A DNA stretch of 30,741 bases from positions 1 through 30,741 of IMG/VR virus record IMGVR_UViG_3300017769_000074. One strand, written 5' to 3'. The notes beneath the pieces are model-generated. The model searched no databases and had not been told where the DNA came from. It saw nothing but the letters and a program-made list of their open reading frames with translations. A program made the position numbers and the translations under genes. Shown here piece by piece: positions 16,019-23,030 of this stretch (positions within the stretch are counted from its first letter, which is position 1; every line of letters begins with the position of its first letter). The stretch comes from a virus.

Positions 16019-16263
16019 GTGAAATGTATATAAGAGTAGATGAGCATACACCTTTGTTATTAAAAGCATTAGTGTATTACTCACCTTACAAGCAAAAATA
16101 TTTTGCAGAACAACTAGGTATAAAGCCTAGTAATTTATCTGCATATTTAAATAGTAAAAAGAAAATGTCAAAAGATTTATGTAGAGAGTTATTAGTGTTG
16201 CTTGATTTCAACCCTAAGTATCCATACATAATAATAAATCAACAACCAATAACAACAAGATAA
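16015..16263 (+). CDS. Helix-turn-helix DNA-binding protein
   Basis: 82 residues using the ATG at 16015, which has GGGGAG seven bases upstream and overlaps the previous TGA. An earlier ATG at 16000 precedes that binding site and is rejected. Residues ~27-60 (KQKYFAEQLGIKPSNLSAYL, then NSKKKMS) fit a Cro/CI-type HTH, with AEQLGI as helix 2 to turn and PSNLSAYLN as recognition helix. It probably regulates phage transcription. There is no integrase or lysogeny module, so a Cro-like lytic role is more likely than a prophage repressor. Confidence 0.65.
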   Translation: MSEMYIRVDEHTPLLLKALVYYSPYKQKYFAEQLGIKPSNLSAYLNSKKKMSKDLCRELLVLLDFNPKYPYIIINQQPITTR

Positions 16264-16275
16264 GGAGATAGTAAA

Positions 16276-16827
16276 ATGCCTGTAAATATACATGGAAAAG
16301 AATATAAAACAGTTGCAGAAAGAGTAGCAGAGTTTCATGAAAAACATAAGGAAGATAGAAAGTCTATAATAACTGAATTATTAAAGTTTGAAGATAATAC
16401 TATTATATTTAAAGCTACTATAACAATAAATGAAGAAACTTATGTTGGTCATGCTTTTGAAGAAGTAGGTTCTAGTAAAATAAATGAAACTTCAGCAGGA
16501 GAATGTGGAGAAACTAGTGCAATAGGTAGAGCATTAGCAGCAGCAGGTTATGCAGGAACAGAATATGCTAGTGCAGATGAACTTGTAAGTGCTTTAGAAA
16601 AACAGAAAGATGGATACATAACTAAAACACTACAAAAGAAAGCAGGTAATGGTTTGCCATCAGATAAACAAAAGTGGCTTATAATGAAACTAAACCAAGA
16701 AAAAGAATATCTTGGTGAAGAAGATATGAAGCTAAAAGTAGATAAAATGACAACAAAATCAGAAGCTAGTGAGATGATTGAAACTTTGCAAAAGTATAGT
16801 CCTAGTGATTCTGATGAACTATTCTAG
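16276..16827 (+). CDS. Single-strand annealing protein, Erf/Rad52-like
   Basis: 183 residues, start after AAGGAGATAGTAAA. The conserved segment GETSAIGRALAAAGYAGTEY followed by ASADEL is the hallmark of the phage Erf-type recombinase/ssDNA-binding family (E-x-S/T-A-x-G-R-A-L ... A-S-A-x-E). The acidic C-terminus (SDSDELF) resembles the tails used by SSB-like proteins to recruit partners. It probably anneals single strands during recombination-dependent replication, next to a PD-(D/E)XK nuclease, an HNH nuclease and the initiator. Confidence 0.7.
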   Translation: MPVNIHGKEYKTVAERVAEFHEKHKEDRKSIITELLKFEDNTIIFKATITINEETYVGHAFEEVGSSKINETSAGECGETSAIGRALAAAGYAGTEYASADELVSALEKQKDGYITKTLQKKAGNGLPSDKQKWLIMKLNQEKEYLGEEDMKLKVDKMTTKSEASEMIETLQKYSPSDSDELF

Positions 16828-16835
16828 GAGGTATT

Positions 16836-16934
16836 ATGTACGAACTATTATTAATATCAATTAGTGTTAATGTTATTTTAATTATAAAGCTAAAAAAAAC
16901 CTTAGACAAATTGTCTAGGGTTTTGGGGAGATAG
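16836..16934 (+). CDS. Small membrane protein with an internal RNA hairpin
   Basis: 32 residues behind a perfect AGGAGG ribosome binding site (16827-16832). The N-terminal half is one hydrophobic span (LLLISISVNVILIIKL) followed by a basic tail. Its last third is encoded by a 13-bp inverted repeat (16896-16924). Two bases separate its stop from the next start. The strong ribosome binding site makes it a real gene candidate; function unknown. Confidence 0.55.
   Translation: MYELLLISISVNVILIIKLKKTLDKLSRVLGR
16896..16924 (+). terminator. Strong hairpin inside micro-gene, attenuator candidate
   Basis: AAAACCTTAGACA (16896-16908) pairs with TGTCTAGGGTTTT (16912-16924): 13 bp with one G-U pair and a 3-nt loop, ending in four U residues. 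It lies just before the GGGGAG ribosome binding site of the nuclease gene at 16937. It could terminate part of the transcripts (A-run upstream, short U-run downstream) or act bidirectionally. Confidence 0.45.
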
Positions 16935-16936
16935 GT

Positions 16937-17422
16937 ATGAATCAAGCACTTGAAAGAAGAAAAGCATATGGTCATATTGGTGAGTTGGCATTTGAAAAGT
17001 TTTGCAAAACAAACCACATATGGTACAAGCAATATGGAATTTCAAATAAAGAAGGTTTTGAAATGGGAGATTTGTATTTTAAGATACCAAAGCTAGTTCA
17101 AGCATCACCTGATTATATAATGATTGAAAGTAAATTTAGTTTTGTTGAGTGTAAAGTAGCAGACAAAGCAACAGGTGACCATGTAAAAATAAAAGAGTAT
17201 GATTTAAAATATTATACACAATATGATAGCTTGGCAGAAGATGGTGGCTTAAAGTTTTTTATACATAATCCTAAATACAATGAATCATTTTTAGTTGAAC
17301 TTTATTATGTGCAGCAACTATTTGAGCATGGTGATTTAGAAATAGGTTATTATCCTGAAAGCAATAAAAAGTTTCACAAAGTGCCTATGGATAGAATAAG
17401 GAATTTTGGAACAGAAATATGA
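16937..17422 (+). CDS. PD-(D/E)XK-type nuclease
   Basis: 161 residues, start after GGGGAGATAGGT. The N-terminus contains GELAFEKF (helix with catalytic-site Glu), then SPDYIMIE followed by FSFVECKVA, i.e. Asp, then Glu-x-Lys in a beta strand, the active-site arrangement of PD-(D/E)XK nucleases. It is similar in size to phage resolvase and VRR-like nucleases. In the replication block it probably acts with the annealing protein on DNA ends or junctions. It shares an ATGA overlap with the following HNH gene. Confidence 0.6.
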   Translation: MNQALERRKAYGHIGELAFEKFCKTNHIWYKQYGISNKEGFEMGDLYFKIPKLVQASPDYIMIESKFSFVECKVADKATGDHVKIKEYDLKYYTQYDSLAEDGGLKFFIHNPKYNESFLVELYYVQQLFEHGDLEIGYYPESNKKFHKVPMDRIRNFGTEI

Positions 17423-17703
17423 AAGATGATTCTTTGCAGTATATTGATTACATAAAAAAACAATACTGCTTGATATGTTTTATGCACCCTGTAGACCCTG
17501 ACCACTTAGAAGCTATAGGTATGGGTGGAAATAGAAAAAAACCATCAGTAAAGCATTATAGTTGTGTGCCATTATGTAGAATACATCATACTGAGAGACA
17601 CTCTTTAGGTTTAAAAAGATTTGAAAGTAAATACAAAATAAACTTATGGAAAGAATCATTTAGGAAATTAAGAGAATATTTAATAAAATTAAAACAAGGT
17701 TAA
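17419..17703 (+). CDS. HNH-type nuclease, DUF968-like
   Basis: 94 residues, start at the ATGA overlap. CLICF (Cys pair), DPDHLEAIGMGGN (conserved D-H with downstream Gly), then CVPLCRIHHTERHSLG (Cys-x4-Cys-x2-HH) match the small HNH/DUF968 proteins found in phage recombination modules. These proteins are zinc-bound, metal-dependent nucleases with the catalytic H in the D-H motif. It probably works with the neighbouring annealing and replication proteins. Ends in a basic tail. Confidence 0.65.
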   Translation: MKDDSLQYIDYIKKQYCLICFMHPVDPDHLEAIGMGGNRKKPSVKHYSCVPLCRIHHTERHSLGLKRFESKYKINLWKESFRKLREYLIKLKQG

Positions 17704-17709
17704 GGTTAA
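17697..17709 (+). repeat. Iteron-like AGGTTAAGG repeat upstream of initiator gene
   Basis: AGGTTAAGGTTAA at 17697-17709 is followed by a near repeat (GATAAGG). The same 13-mer occurs inside the initiator gene at 18101-18113. The 9-mer AGGTTAAGG also occurs at 15152, 15405 and 24631, and in reverse at 18659-18667. Candidate binding sites for the initiator or another phage DNA-binding protein. Confidence 0.35.
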
Positions 17710-17724
17710 GATAAGGAGATTACA

Positions 17725-18570
17725 ATGGCAAAGCGATTTGTTGAAACTGATTTATGGAAGAAGAAGTGGTATAGAACAATGCCACCAAGAATGAAATTAT
17801 TTTATTTTTATTTACTAACTAACTGTGACCATGCAGGAATGTATGATGTAGACTTAGAACTTGCAGAGTTTCAGATAGGTATGGAAGTAAAGCAAAAAGA
17901 TATTGATAAGCATTTAAAAGAACATATTGATGTTATAAAAGAAGATAAGTGGTGGGTAAAATCTTTCCCAACATTTCAGTATGGTGATTTAAATCCTAAT
18001 GTCAAGGCTCATGCTTCTGTAATAAAAATTCTAACAAGATATAACTGTTTGCAAAGGGTTTCAAACACTTGCGAAAGTGTACAAAACAAAGATATAGATA
18101 AGGTTAAGGTTAAATACAAAGAAAAGGAGATACAAGAAATGTTAAAAAATACTGATACAATAGATATGAATGACCCTTATGAGTTTTTCAGAATATTAGA
18201 AAAGAAGAAAGATACAACAACTATTGGCTATAGGTATGTAAGGTTCTGCTATGGTATATCTGAGTTTCATGAGTTATATGACAAAGATATGAGAGTTGCT
18301 TTTAAAAAATATTGGACAGAGTCTAATAAGTCAGGTACTAAAATGAGATTTGAACTTGAAAAAACATGGGATACTAAGAGAAGACTAGACAGGTGGGCAA
18401 AAAATAACTTTAATAAGAAAGAAGAAACAACTATATTTAAAATGGATACTACAGGCAAGTTTTACATAGCATATTGTGAAAAATGTAATAAATCAGATTT
18501 TTATGATAAGTTTGAAGTAAAGCAAGACAGTAGATGTTGTAAATCAAAACTTTTAGCAGAGAGGAAGTAA
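17725..18570 (+). CDS. Replication initiation protein candidate (winged-helix N-terminus, zinc-binding C-terminus)
   Basis: 281 residues, start after AAGGAGATTACA. The N-terminal ~90 residues (RFVETDLWKKKWYRTMPPRM, then KLFYFYLLTNCDHAGMYDV) look like the winged-helix region of phage DnaD-like or replication initiator proteins. The C-terminal 40 residues have a Cys pattern (CEKCNKSDFY ... SRCCKS) that could bind zinc. The middle contains AT-rich DNA and an AGGTTAAGGTTAA repeat (18101), as in phages whose origin lies inside the initiator gene. Assignment by composition, context and Cys motif; moderate. Confidence 0.55.
   Translation: MAKRFVETDLWKKKWYRTMPPRMKLFYFYLLTNCDHAGMYDVDLELAEFQIGMEVKQKDIDKHLKEHIDVIKEDKWWVKSFPTFQYGDLNPNVKAHASVIKILTRYNCLQRVSNTCESVQNKDIDKVKVKYKEKEIQEMLKNTDTIDMNDPYEFFRILEKKKDTTTIGYRYVRFCYGISEFHELYDKDMRVAFKKYWTESNKSGTKMRFELEKTWDTKRRLDRWAKNNFNKKEETTIFKMDTTGKFYIAYCEKCNKSDFYDKFEVKQDSRCCKSKLLAERK
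18101..18113 (+). repeat. AGGTTAAGG repeat inside initiator gene
   Basis: AGGTTAAGGTTAA, identical to the copy at 17697, in an AT-rich coding stretch of the initiator candidate. It encodes part of a Lys/Val segment (DKVKVKYK). Because the repeat is preserved at both sites, a DNA-level role such as an origin iteron is possible, but coincidence of Lys-rich coding cannot be excluded. Confidence 0.3.
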
Positions 18571-18648
18571 ATGGCAAGATATTATTTAAAAAGAAAAAGA
18601 ACAAGCACAAGAATTAGAAGAGTAAGAAGAGTTAGAAGAAAAAAGTGA
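18571..18648 (+). CDS. 25-residue Arg/Lys-rich peptide
   Basis: Start right behind AGAGGAAGTAA, one base after the initiator stop. The product (MARYYLKRKRTSTRIRRVRR, then VRRKK) has 10 Arg and 4 Lys in 25 residues and no acidic residue. A DNA- or RNA-binding or condensing role is plausible. It ends inside the left arm of the structured segment at 18645. Short, but the ribosome binding site and position support it. Confidence 0.5.
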   Translation: MARYYLKRKRTSTRIRRVRRVRRKK

Positions 18649-18719
18649 GTAGCCTGTACCTTAACCTACTTCAAATCCCTACACTCTTATAGGGTTTGAA
18701 TCTCCTATGGGTTACTCAC
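18645..18719 (+). other. Structured RNA segment overlapping zinc-finger gene start
   Basis: GTGAGTA (18645-18651) pairs with TACTCAC (18713-18719), extended by CC/GG. Inside, TTCAAA-t-CCCTA (18670-18681) pairs with TAGGGTTTGAA (18690-18700), 11 bp with one bulge and an 8-nt loop. It starts on the stop codon of the Arg-rich peptide and covers the ATG (18707) of the next gene, which has no ribosome binding site. On the complementary strand a T-run follows. It resembles a cloverleaf superficially but lacks tRNA spacing. Confidence 0.5.
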
Positions 18720-18880
18720 TACAATTATGTACAGAATGTGGCAAGCAAAAACTACATAATGAATTTTATAGAATATATGCAGGCTACAGGAGTAAAAAAT
18801 GCAAAGTATGCTATAGTGAAATGAGAAAAGCAGAAAGAAAAGAAAAAGAAAGAAGAAAAAAGGCTGCAAAGTTATGGTAA
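18707..18880 (+). CDS. Small zinc-finger protein
   Basis: 57 residues from the ATG at 18707. It has CTEC (Cys8/Cys11) and CKVC (Cys32/Cys35), a four-Cys zinc site, followed by a long Lys/Arg/Glu-rich helix (SEMRKAERKEKERRKKAAKL). Such small zinc-finger proteins are common in phage replication modules. There is no ribosome binding site; the start is embedded in the RNA structure at 18645-18719, suggesting regulated or coupled translation. It overlaps the methyltransferase gene by seven bases. Confidence 0.6.
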   Translation: MGYSLQLCTECGKQKLHNEFYRIYAGYRSKKCKVCYSEMRKAERKEKERRKKAAKLW

Positions 18881-19764
18881 TCAATGTATTAAGTTTATTT
18901 AATGGAATGTCCACAGGGCATACTGCTCTTGATAATGTAGGTATAAAAGTAGGTAAGTATTATTCTTCTGAAATAAAGCCTGCTGCTATAAAGCTGACTC
19001 AACATCACTATCCTAACACAATACAACTAGGAGATGTAAGTAATTGGAAAAAATGGGATATAGATTGGAAAAGCATTGATATGGTTCTAAGTGGTAGTCC
19101 TTGTCAAGACTTAAGTGCAGCAGGACAACATCAGAAAAGAGATGGATTAAAAGGGTGTAGAAGTAATTTGTTTTTTGTGTTTGTAGATATTTTGAACCAC
19201 ATAAAAGAACTAAATCCTAAAGTATTGTTTTTGCAAGAGAATGTTGGTTCTGCACCTAAAAAAGATGTAGGTATTATGTCAAGAGCATTAGGTGTGTACC
19301 CTGTTAGAATAAATAGCAAATTAGTAACTGCTCAATTAAGAGATAGATACTATTGGAGCAACATAAAAACTGCACCTGATGGAATGTTTGGAGATATTGT
19401 TACAGATATACCTGAGCCTAAAGATAAAAACATTATGTTGCAAGATATACTGCAAAGTGGCACACCTGATAGAGATAAACATTGTTGTCTAATGGAACAT
19501 TATATAAATGCAAATACAACAAAAGATGATAAAATATATGAAAATTTTCAAGAATATATAGTTAATAGACCAAAAGGAATGGTTACATTAATTACAGATA
19601 ATGATAAATATAGATTAGTAAATAAAATAGAAATGTGTAGGCTGCAAGGATTTCCTGATGATTGGTGTGATATATTAAGTTATAGAGATGCAGGTAGTTT
19701 ATTAGGTGATGGTTGGACTTTACCTATAGTAGAACATATATTTAGTTTTTTAAATGAAAGATAA
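18874..19764 (+). CDS. DNA (cytosine-5)-methyltransferase
   Basis: 296 residues. It transfers a methyl group from S-adenosylmethionine to C5 of cytosine in DNA. Motifs are in order: I (NVLSLFNGMSTGHTALDNVG, residues 4-23), IV with the catalytic Cys77 (SGSPCQDLS), VI (ENV, 122-124), VIII (QLRDRYYW, 154-161), IX/RLQGFP-type (MCRLQGFPDDW) and a degenerate motif X near the end (LLGDGWTLPIVEHI). The target-recognition region between VIII and IX is short (~90 residues), so specificity cannot be read. No cognate restriction enzyme is seen, pointing to self-protection or host mimicry. It overlaps the RusA-like gene. Confidence 0.85.
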   Translation: MVINVLSLFNGMSTGHTALDNVGIKVGKYYSSEIKPAAIKLTQHHYPNTIQLGDVSNWKKWDIDWKSIDMVLSGSPCQDLSAAGQHQKRDGLKGCRSNLFFVFVDILNHIKELNPKVLFLQENVGSAPKKDVGIMSRALGVYPVRINSKLVTAQLRDRYYWSNIKTAPDGMFGDIVTDIPEPKDKNIMLQDILQSGTPDRDKHCCLMEHYINANTTKDDKIYENFQEYIVNRPKGMVTLITDNDKYRLVNKIEMCRLQGFPDDWCDILSYRDAGSLLGDGWTLPIVEHIFSFLNER

Positions 19765-20104
19765 AATAGAAATAAATCACAGACCTTACTCTAGAAATGC
19801 AATAGATAAGTGGCATTGGTCAAAAAAACAAAACCTAAAAAGAGAATATCAGTTTTTAATTAGAAATGAGATGAATAAAAAACAAATTAAAGGTACTTGT
19901 GTAAAATGTAGTATAAAAATTACTTGTGCTGTAAAAAGATTTATGGATATAGACAACCTAATTGCAGGACTTAAACAATTTATAGATGCACTAGCTATTG
20001 AAAGATATATACATGATGATGCACCTAAGTGGTTAGACTTAGAAGTAAAACAAGAAAAATCAAAGGAATATAATATTTTAGTTGAAAGAAAGGTACTACA
20101 ATAA
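19754..20104 (+). CDS. RusA-like Holliday junction resolvase
   Basis: 116 residues, start inside the end of the methyltransferase gene. The conserved RusA core is visible: FMDIDNLIAGLKQFIDALA with the Asp-x-Asp-Asn pair, then IHDDAPKWLDLEV with paired acidic residues, which coordinate the metal. RusA enzymes resolve four-way junctions as dimers, consistent with recombination-dependent replication or debranching before packaging. It is one of the last early genes before the packaging genes. Confidence 0.75.
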   Translation: MKDKIEINHRPYSRNAIDKWHWSKKQNLKREYQFLIRNEMNKKQIKGTCVKCSIKITCAVKRFMDIDNLIAGLKQFIDALAIERYIHDDAPKWLDLEVKQEKSKEYNILVERKVLQ

Positions 20105-20117
20105 TTATAATACGACT
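20082..20117 (+). promoter_or_regulatory. Promoter for packaging operon, probably giving a leaderless terS mRNA
   Basis: TTGAAA (20082-20087), 18 nt, TATAAT (20106-20111), then ACGACT and the terS ATG at 20118. Transcription would start at or next to the A of the ATG. There is no ribosome binding site before the ATG. The hexamers are nearly consensus for a sigma-70-type promoter. Confidence 0.5.
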
Positions 20118-20429
20118 ATGGCAAGACCTAAAAAATATAACATTAACGAATTAGAAGTAGAAAAACTAGCATCTTATGGTTGTACTGTAAGAGAAATAGC
20201 TAATTTTTTTGGTTGTAGTGAAGATTTAATAAAAAAGAGTTATTCCCAATTTGTGACAAAAGGGCAAGATGAGGGAAAAACAAGATTAAGAAAACTACAA
20301 TGGAAAGCAGCAGAAAAAGGTAATGTACCTATGTTAATTTGGTTAGGCAAACAAGTGTTAGGTCAAACAGATAAACAAGAACTCACAGAAGTTAAGCCTA
20401 TTGATGAAATAGTATTTGATGGCATCTAA
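20118..20429 (+). CDS. terS: Terminase small subunit
   Basis: 103 residues from the ATG at 20118. The N-terminus MARPKKYN and the following HTH (KLASYGCTVREIANFFGCSE) are characteristic of phage small terminases that bind the packaging site. The helical C-terminal half (RKLQWKAAEKGNVPMLIWLG, then KQVLGQTD) matches the oligomerisation part and ends in an acidic tail thought to contact TerL. An in-frame TTG at 20082 is less likely because the gene begins MARP. It overlaps terL by 11 bases. Confidence 0.8.
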   Translation: MARPKKYNINELEVEKLASYGCTVREIANFFGCSEDLIKKSYSQFVTKGQDEGKTRLRKLQWKAAEKGNVPMLIWLGKQVLGQTDKQELTEVKPIDEIVFDGI

Positions 20430-21681
20430 CTTAAGAATATACAAAGAAGATTACTTTCCACACCAATGGGATTTCCTAAAAAGTAAAAAACAAATTAATG
20501 CCTATGTTGGTGGTTTTGGTTCAGGTAAAACATATAGTTTCTTACATAAAACATTCATAAATCATATAACAAGAAAGAACAAAGAAGGTATTAGTAATGG
20601 TTGGATAATATACCCTACTTATTCATTAGCAGAAGAAGTGTTTGTGCCACCATTTTTAGATATATTAGAAAACAAAGGTATTGCATATGATTACAATATA
20701 TCAAAACACACAATTAAAACAGTTTATGGCAACATTAAGATATTCCAAATGGTTAAGCCACAATCTATTGTTGGTGTATCTCTTTCTTACTGTGGTTTTG
20801 ATGAATTTGATATATCTACACACAAATACTGTGAATTAGCATTTAATAAAGCTATTGGTAGAATGAGAGATTGCGAAAATCCTGAGATTTATATTTGCAC
20901 AACACCTGAAGGTATGAAATACACATACACACTTATGGTTGAAAAAGCAGATAATAATAAATTTTTAGTTAGGGGAAAAACTCAAGATAATGTATATTTA
21001 CCAAAGTCTTATTTAAAACTTTTAGAAGAAAACTATGATAAAAAACTGCTCAAAGCATACAGAGATGGACAATTTGTCAACTTGCAGCAAGGGCAAACAT
21101 ACTATCAGTTCAACAGGGATTCCAATGTGGGAGAAGTCCAATACGACAGAGGGAAGCCTGTTAGATATGGAATTGATTTTAATGCAGACCCTGAATGTGC
21201 AGTTTTATTCCAATTATACGAACAACGACCCCAAATAAGAGTGTTTGATTGTATAGCATTATCACATGGTGGTAGTGGTGATTTATTAACTGAAAGAATG
21301 GTTAATACAATTAAGCATAAGTACCCAAATAGTGAATATATAGCATATCCTGATGCAACAGGAATAAGAAGAGGAAGTTCATCTATGTTTAGTGATATAG
21401 AGATTATTAGAAGAGGTGGGGTAAGGATTAAAGCCCTTAAGTCGAATCCACCTGTTACTGATAGAGTTAATGCTCTCAACAAAGCATTAGATGGAAACCT
21501 CATAATAGACACAAAATGCAAAGCACTTATACAAGACCTAGAAAAAGTAGTAAATAAAGAAGGAACTAGAGAGATTGATAAGAGCAATAAGGAACTTTCA
21601 CATATGTCTGATGCTTTAGGATATGCAGTTCATTGGGAAAAACCAATTATAAAACAAACATTGGGGAGTATTAAAAGATGA
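20419..21681 (+). CDS. terL: Terminase large subunit
   Basis: 420 residues, ATG at 20419 within the end of terS. Walker A GGFGSGKT (31-38) and Walker B CGFDEFD (~125-131) of the packaging ATPase are clear. The C-terminal nuclease domain starts near RYGIDFNADPE (Asp253) and has a second acidic site at YPDATG (Asp312), as in RNase-H-like terminase nucleases. It cuts concatemeric DNA and pumps it into the prohead through the portal. The gene shares an ATGA overlap with the portal gene. Confidence 0.9.
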   Translation: MASNLRIYKEDYFPHQWDFLKSKKQINAYVGGFGSGKTYSFLHKTFINHITRKNKEGISNGWIIYPTYSLAEEVFVPPFLDILENKGIAYDYNISKHTIKTVYGNIKIFQMVKPQSIVGVSLSYCGFDEFDISTHKYCELAFNKAIGRMRDCENPEIYICTTPEGMKYTYTLMVEKADNNKFLVRGKTQDNVYLPKSYLKLLEENYDKKLLKAYRDGQFVNLQQGQTYYQFNRDSNVGEVQYDRGKPVRYGIDFNADPECAVLFQLYEQRPQIRVFDCIALSHGGSGDLLTERMVNTIKHKYPNSEYIAYPDATGIRRGSSSMFSDIEIIRRGGVRIKALKSNPPVTDRVNALNKALDGNLIIDTKCKALIQDLEKVVNKEGTREIDKSNKELSHMSDALGYAVHWEKPIIKQTLGSIKR

Positions 21682-23030
21682 TAAGAAGTGCAAGAGAATT
21701 AGTATTGAATGCAAAATATAGTGCAGAACAAAAAAGAAAAGACCAATGGAGAGGTAGTAGGTTAGATGCTTTGGAATATTATAAAGGCAGGTCATTACCT
21801 TATACAATGGATTATTTTGATACAACTCTATTTCAGAAAGTTCCTGCTGCAAATATTAATGTAACTAAAAGAATAATTGATAGAATTTCTTTAGTATATA
21901 TGAAACCACCTAAAAGAGTCTACACTAATGAGCAGACACCTTTACTGTTTCACAACAAAGATTTTAAGCTACAAAGAGCAGAAAAAATGTGTAACCTTTT
22001 AGATGCAATACTTATAAAACCTTGCATGAGATTTAATGACAATAACGAAATGCACATTGAGTACGATATTATATTTGACTATGAGCCTATATTTGGTGAT
22101 GACCCACTAAAACCTGAAGCTATTATATACCCTATATCAAGTAAAGATACTGTCTTAGATGATACACCTGTACTTCATGTATATTGGGATAAAGACAATA
22201 CTTATACATTTGACAATAATGGTAAGATATATACAGATGAAATGAATCCTGATATGATTAATCCTTATGGTGTATTACCATTTGTAGAGTGCTTTAGAGA
22301 TGGTAAGCCTGAATCAAGTTATCTAGATACAGATGCAAGCACAGATTTAATACAAACTAATTTGCTTATCAATGTTGCAGAAACAAACAAGAATGCGAAT
22401 ATCATGTTTCAGTCATTTGGATATATTTATGTAAATGGCAGCATGATAGAAAAAGATGATATAGAAGTTGGTGCAGATAAAATAACTTTCTTAGGTGCAG
22501 ATGGTACTATGAATCTTGTATCACCTCCTAACACAGTAGAATCTATTACAAGTGCAGTTACTACAGCATACAAAATGCTAGCACAAAACTACCACATAGA
22601 CATAAACTTTGTAGAGGGAACAACAGCACAGTCAGGTGTAGCAATAAAACTAAGAAATCAAGAGTTGACAGATGAGAGAATAGTTGATGTTATTAAATGG
22701 AGAGATATAGAAAAAAAATTATTTGAATTAGAAAGTTTAATAATAGCAGTAGATATGGGCAAAGATGCAGGAGACCTAGAGCAAGTAGACTATGAAGAGA
22801 GCATGGAAGTATTGTCAGATAAAGAGCAAAGAGATAAATGGGAGTGGGAACTAGCAAATGGCTTAATAGACAAAGCTGATATACTTATGCAAAAAGACCC
22901 TGACAGATTTATAGATAGAGATGCAGCAGAAGATTACTTGTTTGAAAGAAGCAATCCTGATATTGCAGAAGATGATGAAGAAACAGAAGCAGAAAATACA
23001 CTACTAGCACAACTAACTAGACCTGTGTAA
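21678..23030 (+). CDS. Portal protein
   Basis: 450 residues, ATGA overlap with terL. It is directly after terL and of usual portal length. Features include an early helical region with a conserved-type 'VTKRIIDRISLVYMKPPKR', a central beta part, a long stem helix near 'AVTTAYKMLAQNYHIDINFV', and an acidic C-terminus. It forms the dodecameric ring through which DNA is packaged and to which the connector and tail attach. Confidence 0.8.
   Translation: MIRSARELVLNAKYSAEQKRKDQWRGSRLDALEYYKGRSLPYTMDYFDTTLFQKVPAANINVTKRIIDRISLVYMKPPKRVYTNEQTPLLFHNKDFKLQRAEKMCNLLDAILIKPCMRFNDNNEMHIEYDIIFDYEPIFGDDPLKPEAIIYPISSKDTVLDDTPVLHVYWDKDNTYTFDNNGKIYTDEMNPDMINPYGVLPFVECFRDGKPESSYLDTDASTDLIQTNLLINVAETNKNANIMFQSFGYIYVNGSMIEKDDIEVGADKITFLGADGTMNLVSPPNTVESITSAVTTAYKMLAQNYHIDINFVEGTTAQSGVAIKLRNQELTDERIVDVIKWRDIEKKLFELESLIIAVDMGKDAGDLEQVDYEESMEVLSDKEQRDKWEWELANGLIDKADILMQKDPDRFIDRDAAEDYLFERSNPDIAEDDEETEAENTLLAQLTRPV

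Noticed and set aside
18645-18719. tRNA gene: 7-bp acceptor-like stem and a GGTTTGAATC segment resembling a T-arm.
   Set aside because: The T-arm-like segment does not pair correctly and is 6 bases too far from the 3' acceptor arm; there is no D-arm or plausible anticodon arm.
21105-21587. 160-codon minus-strand open frame opposite terL.
   Set aside because: Shadow of the conserved terminase reading frame; no start signal or motif.
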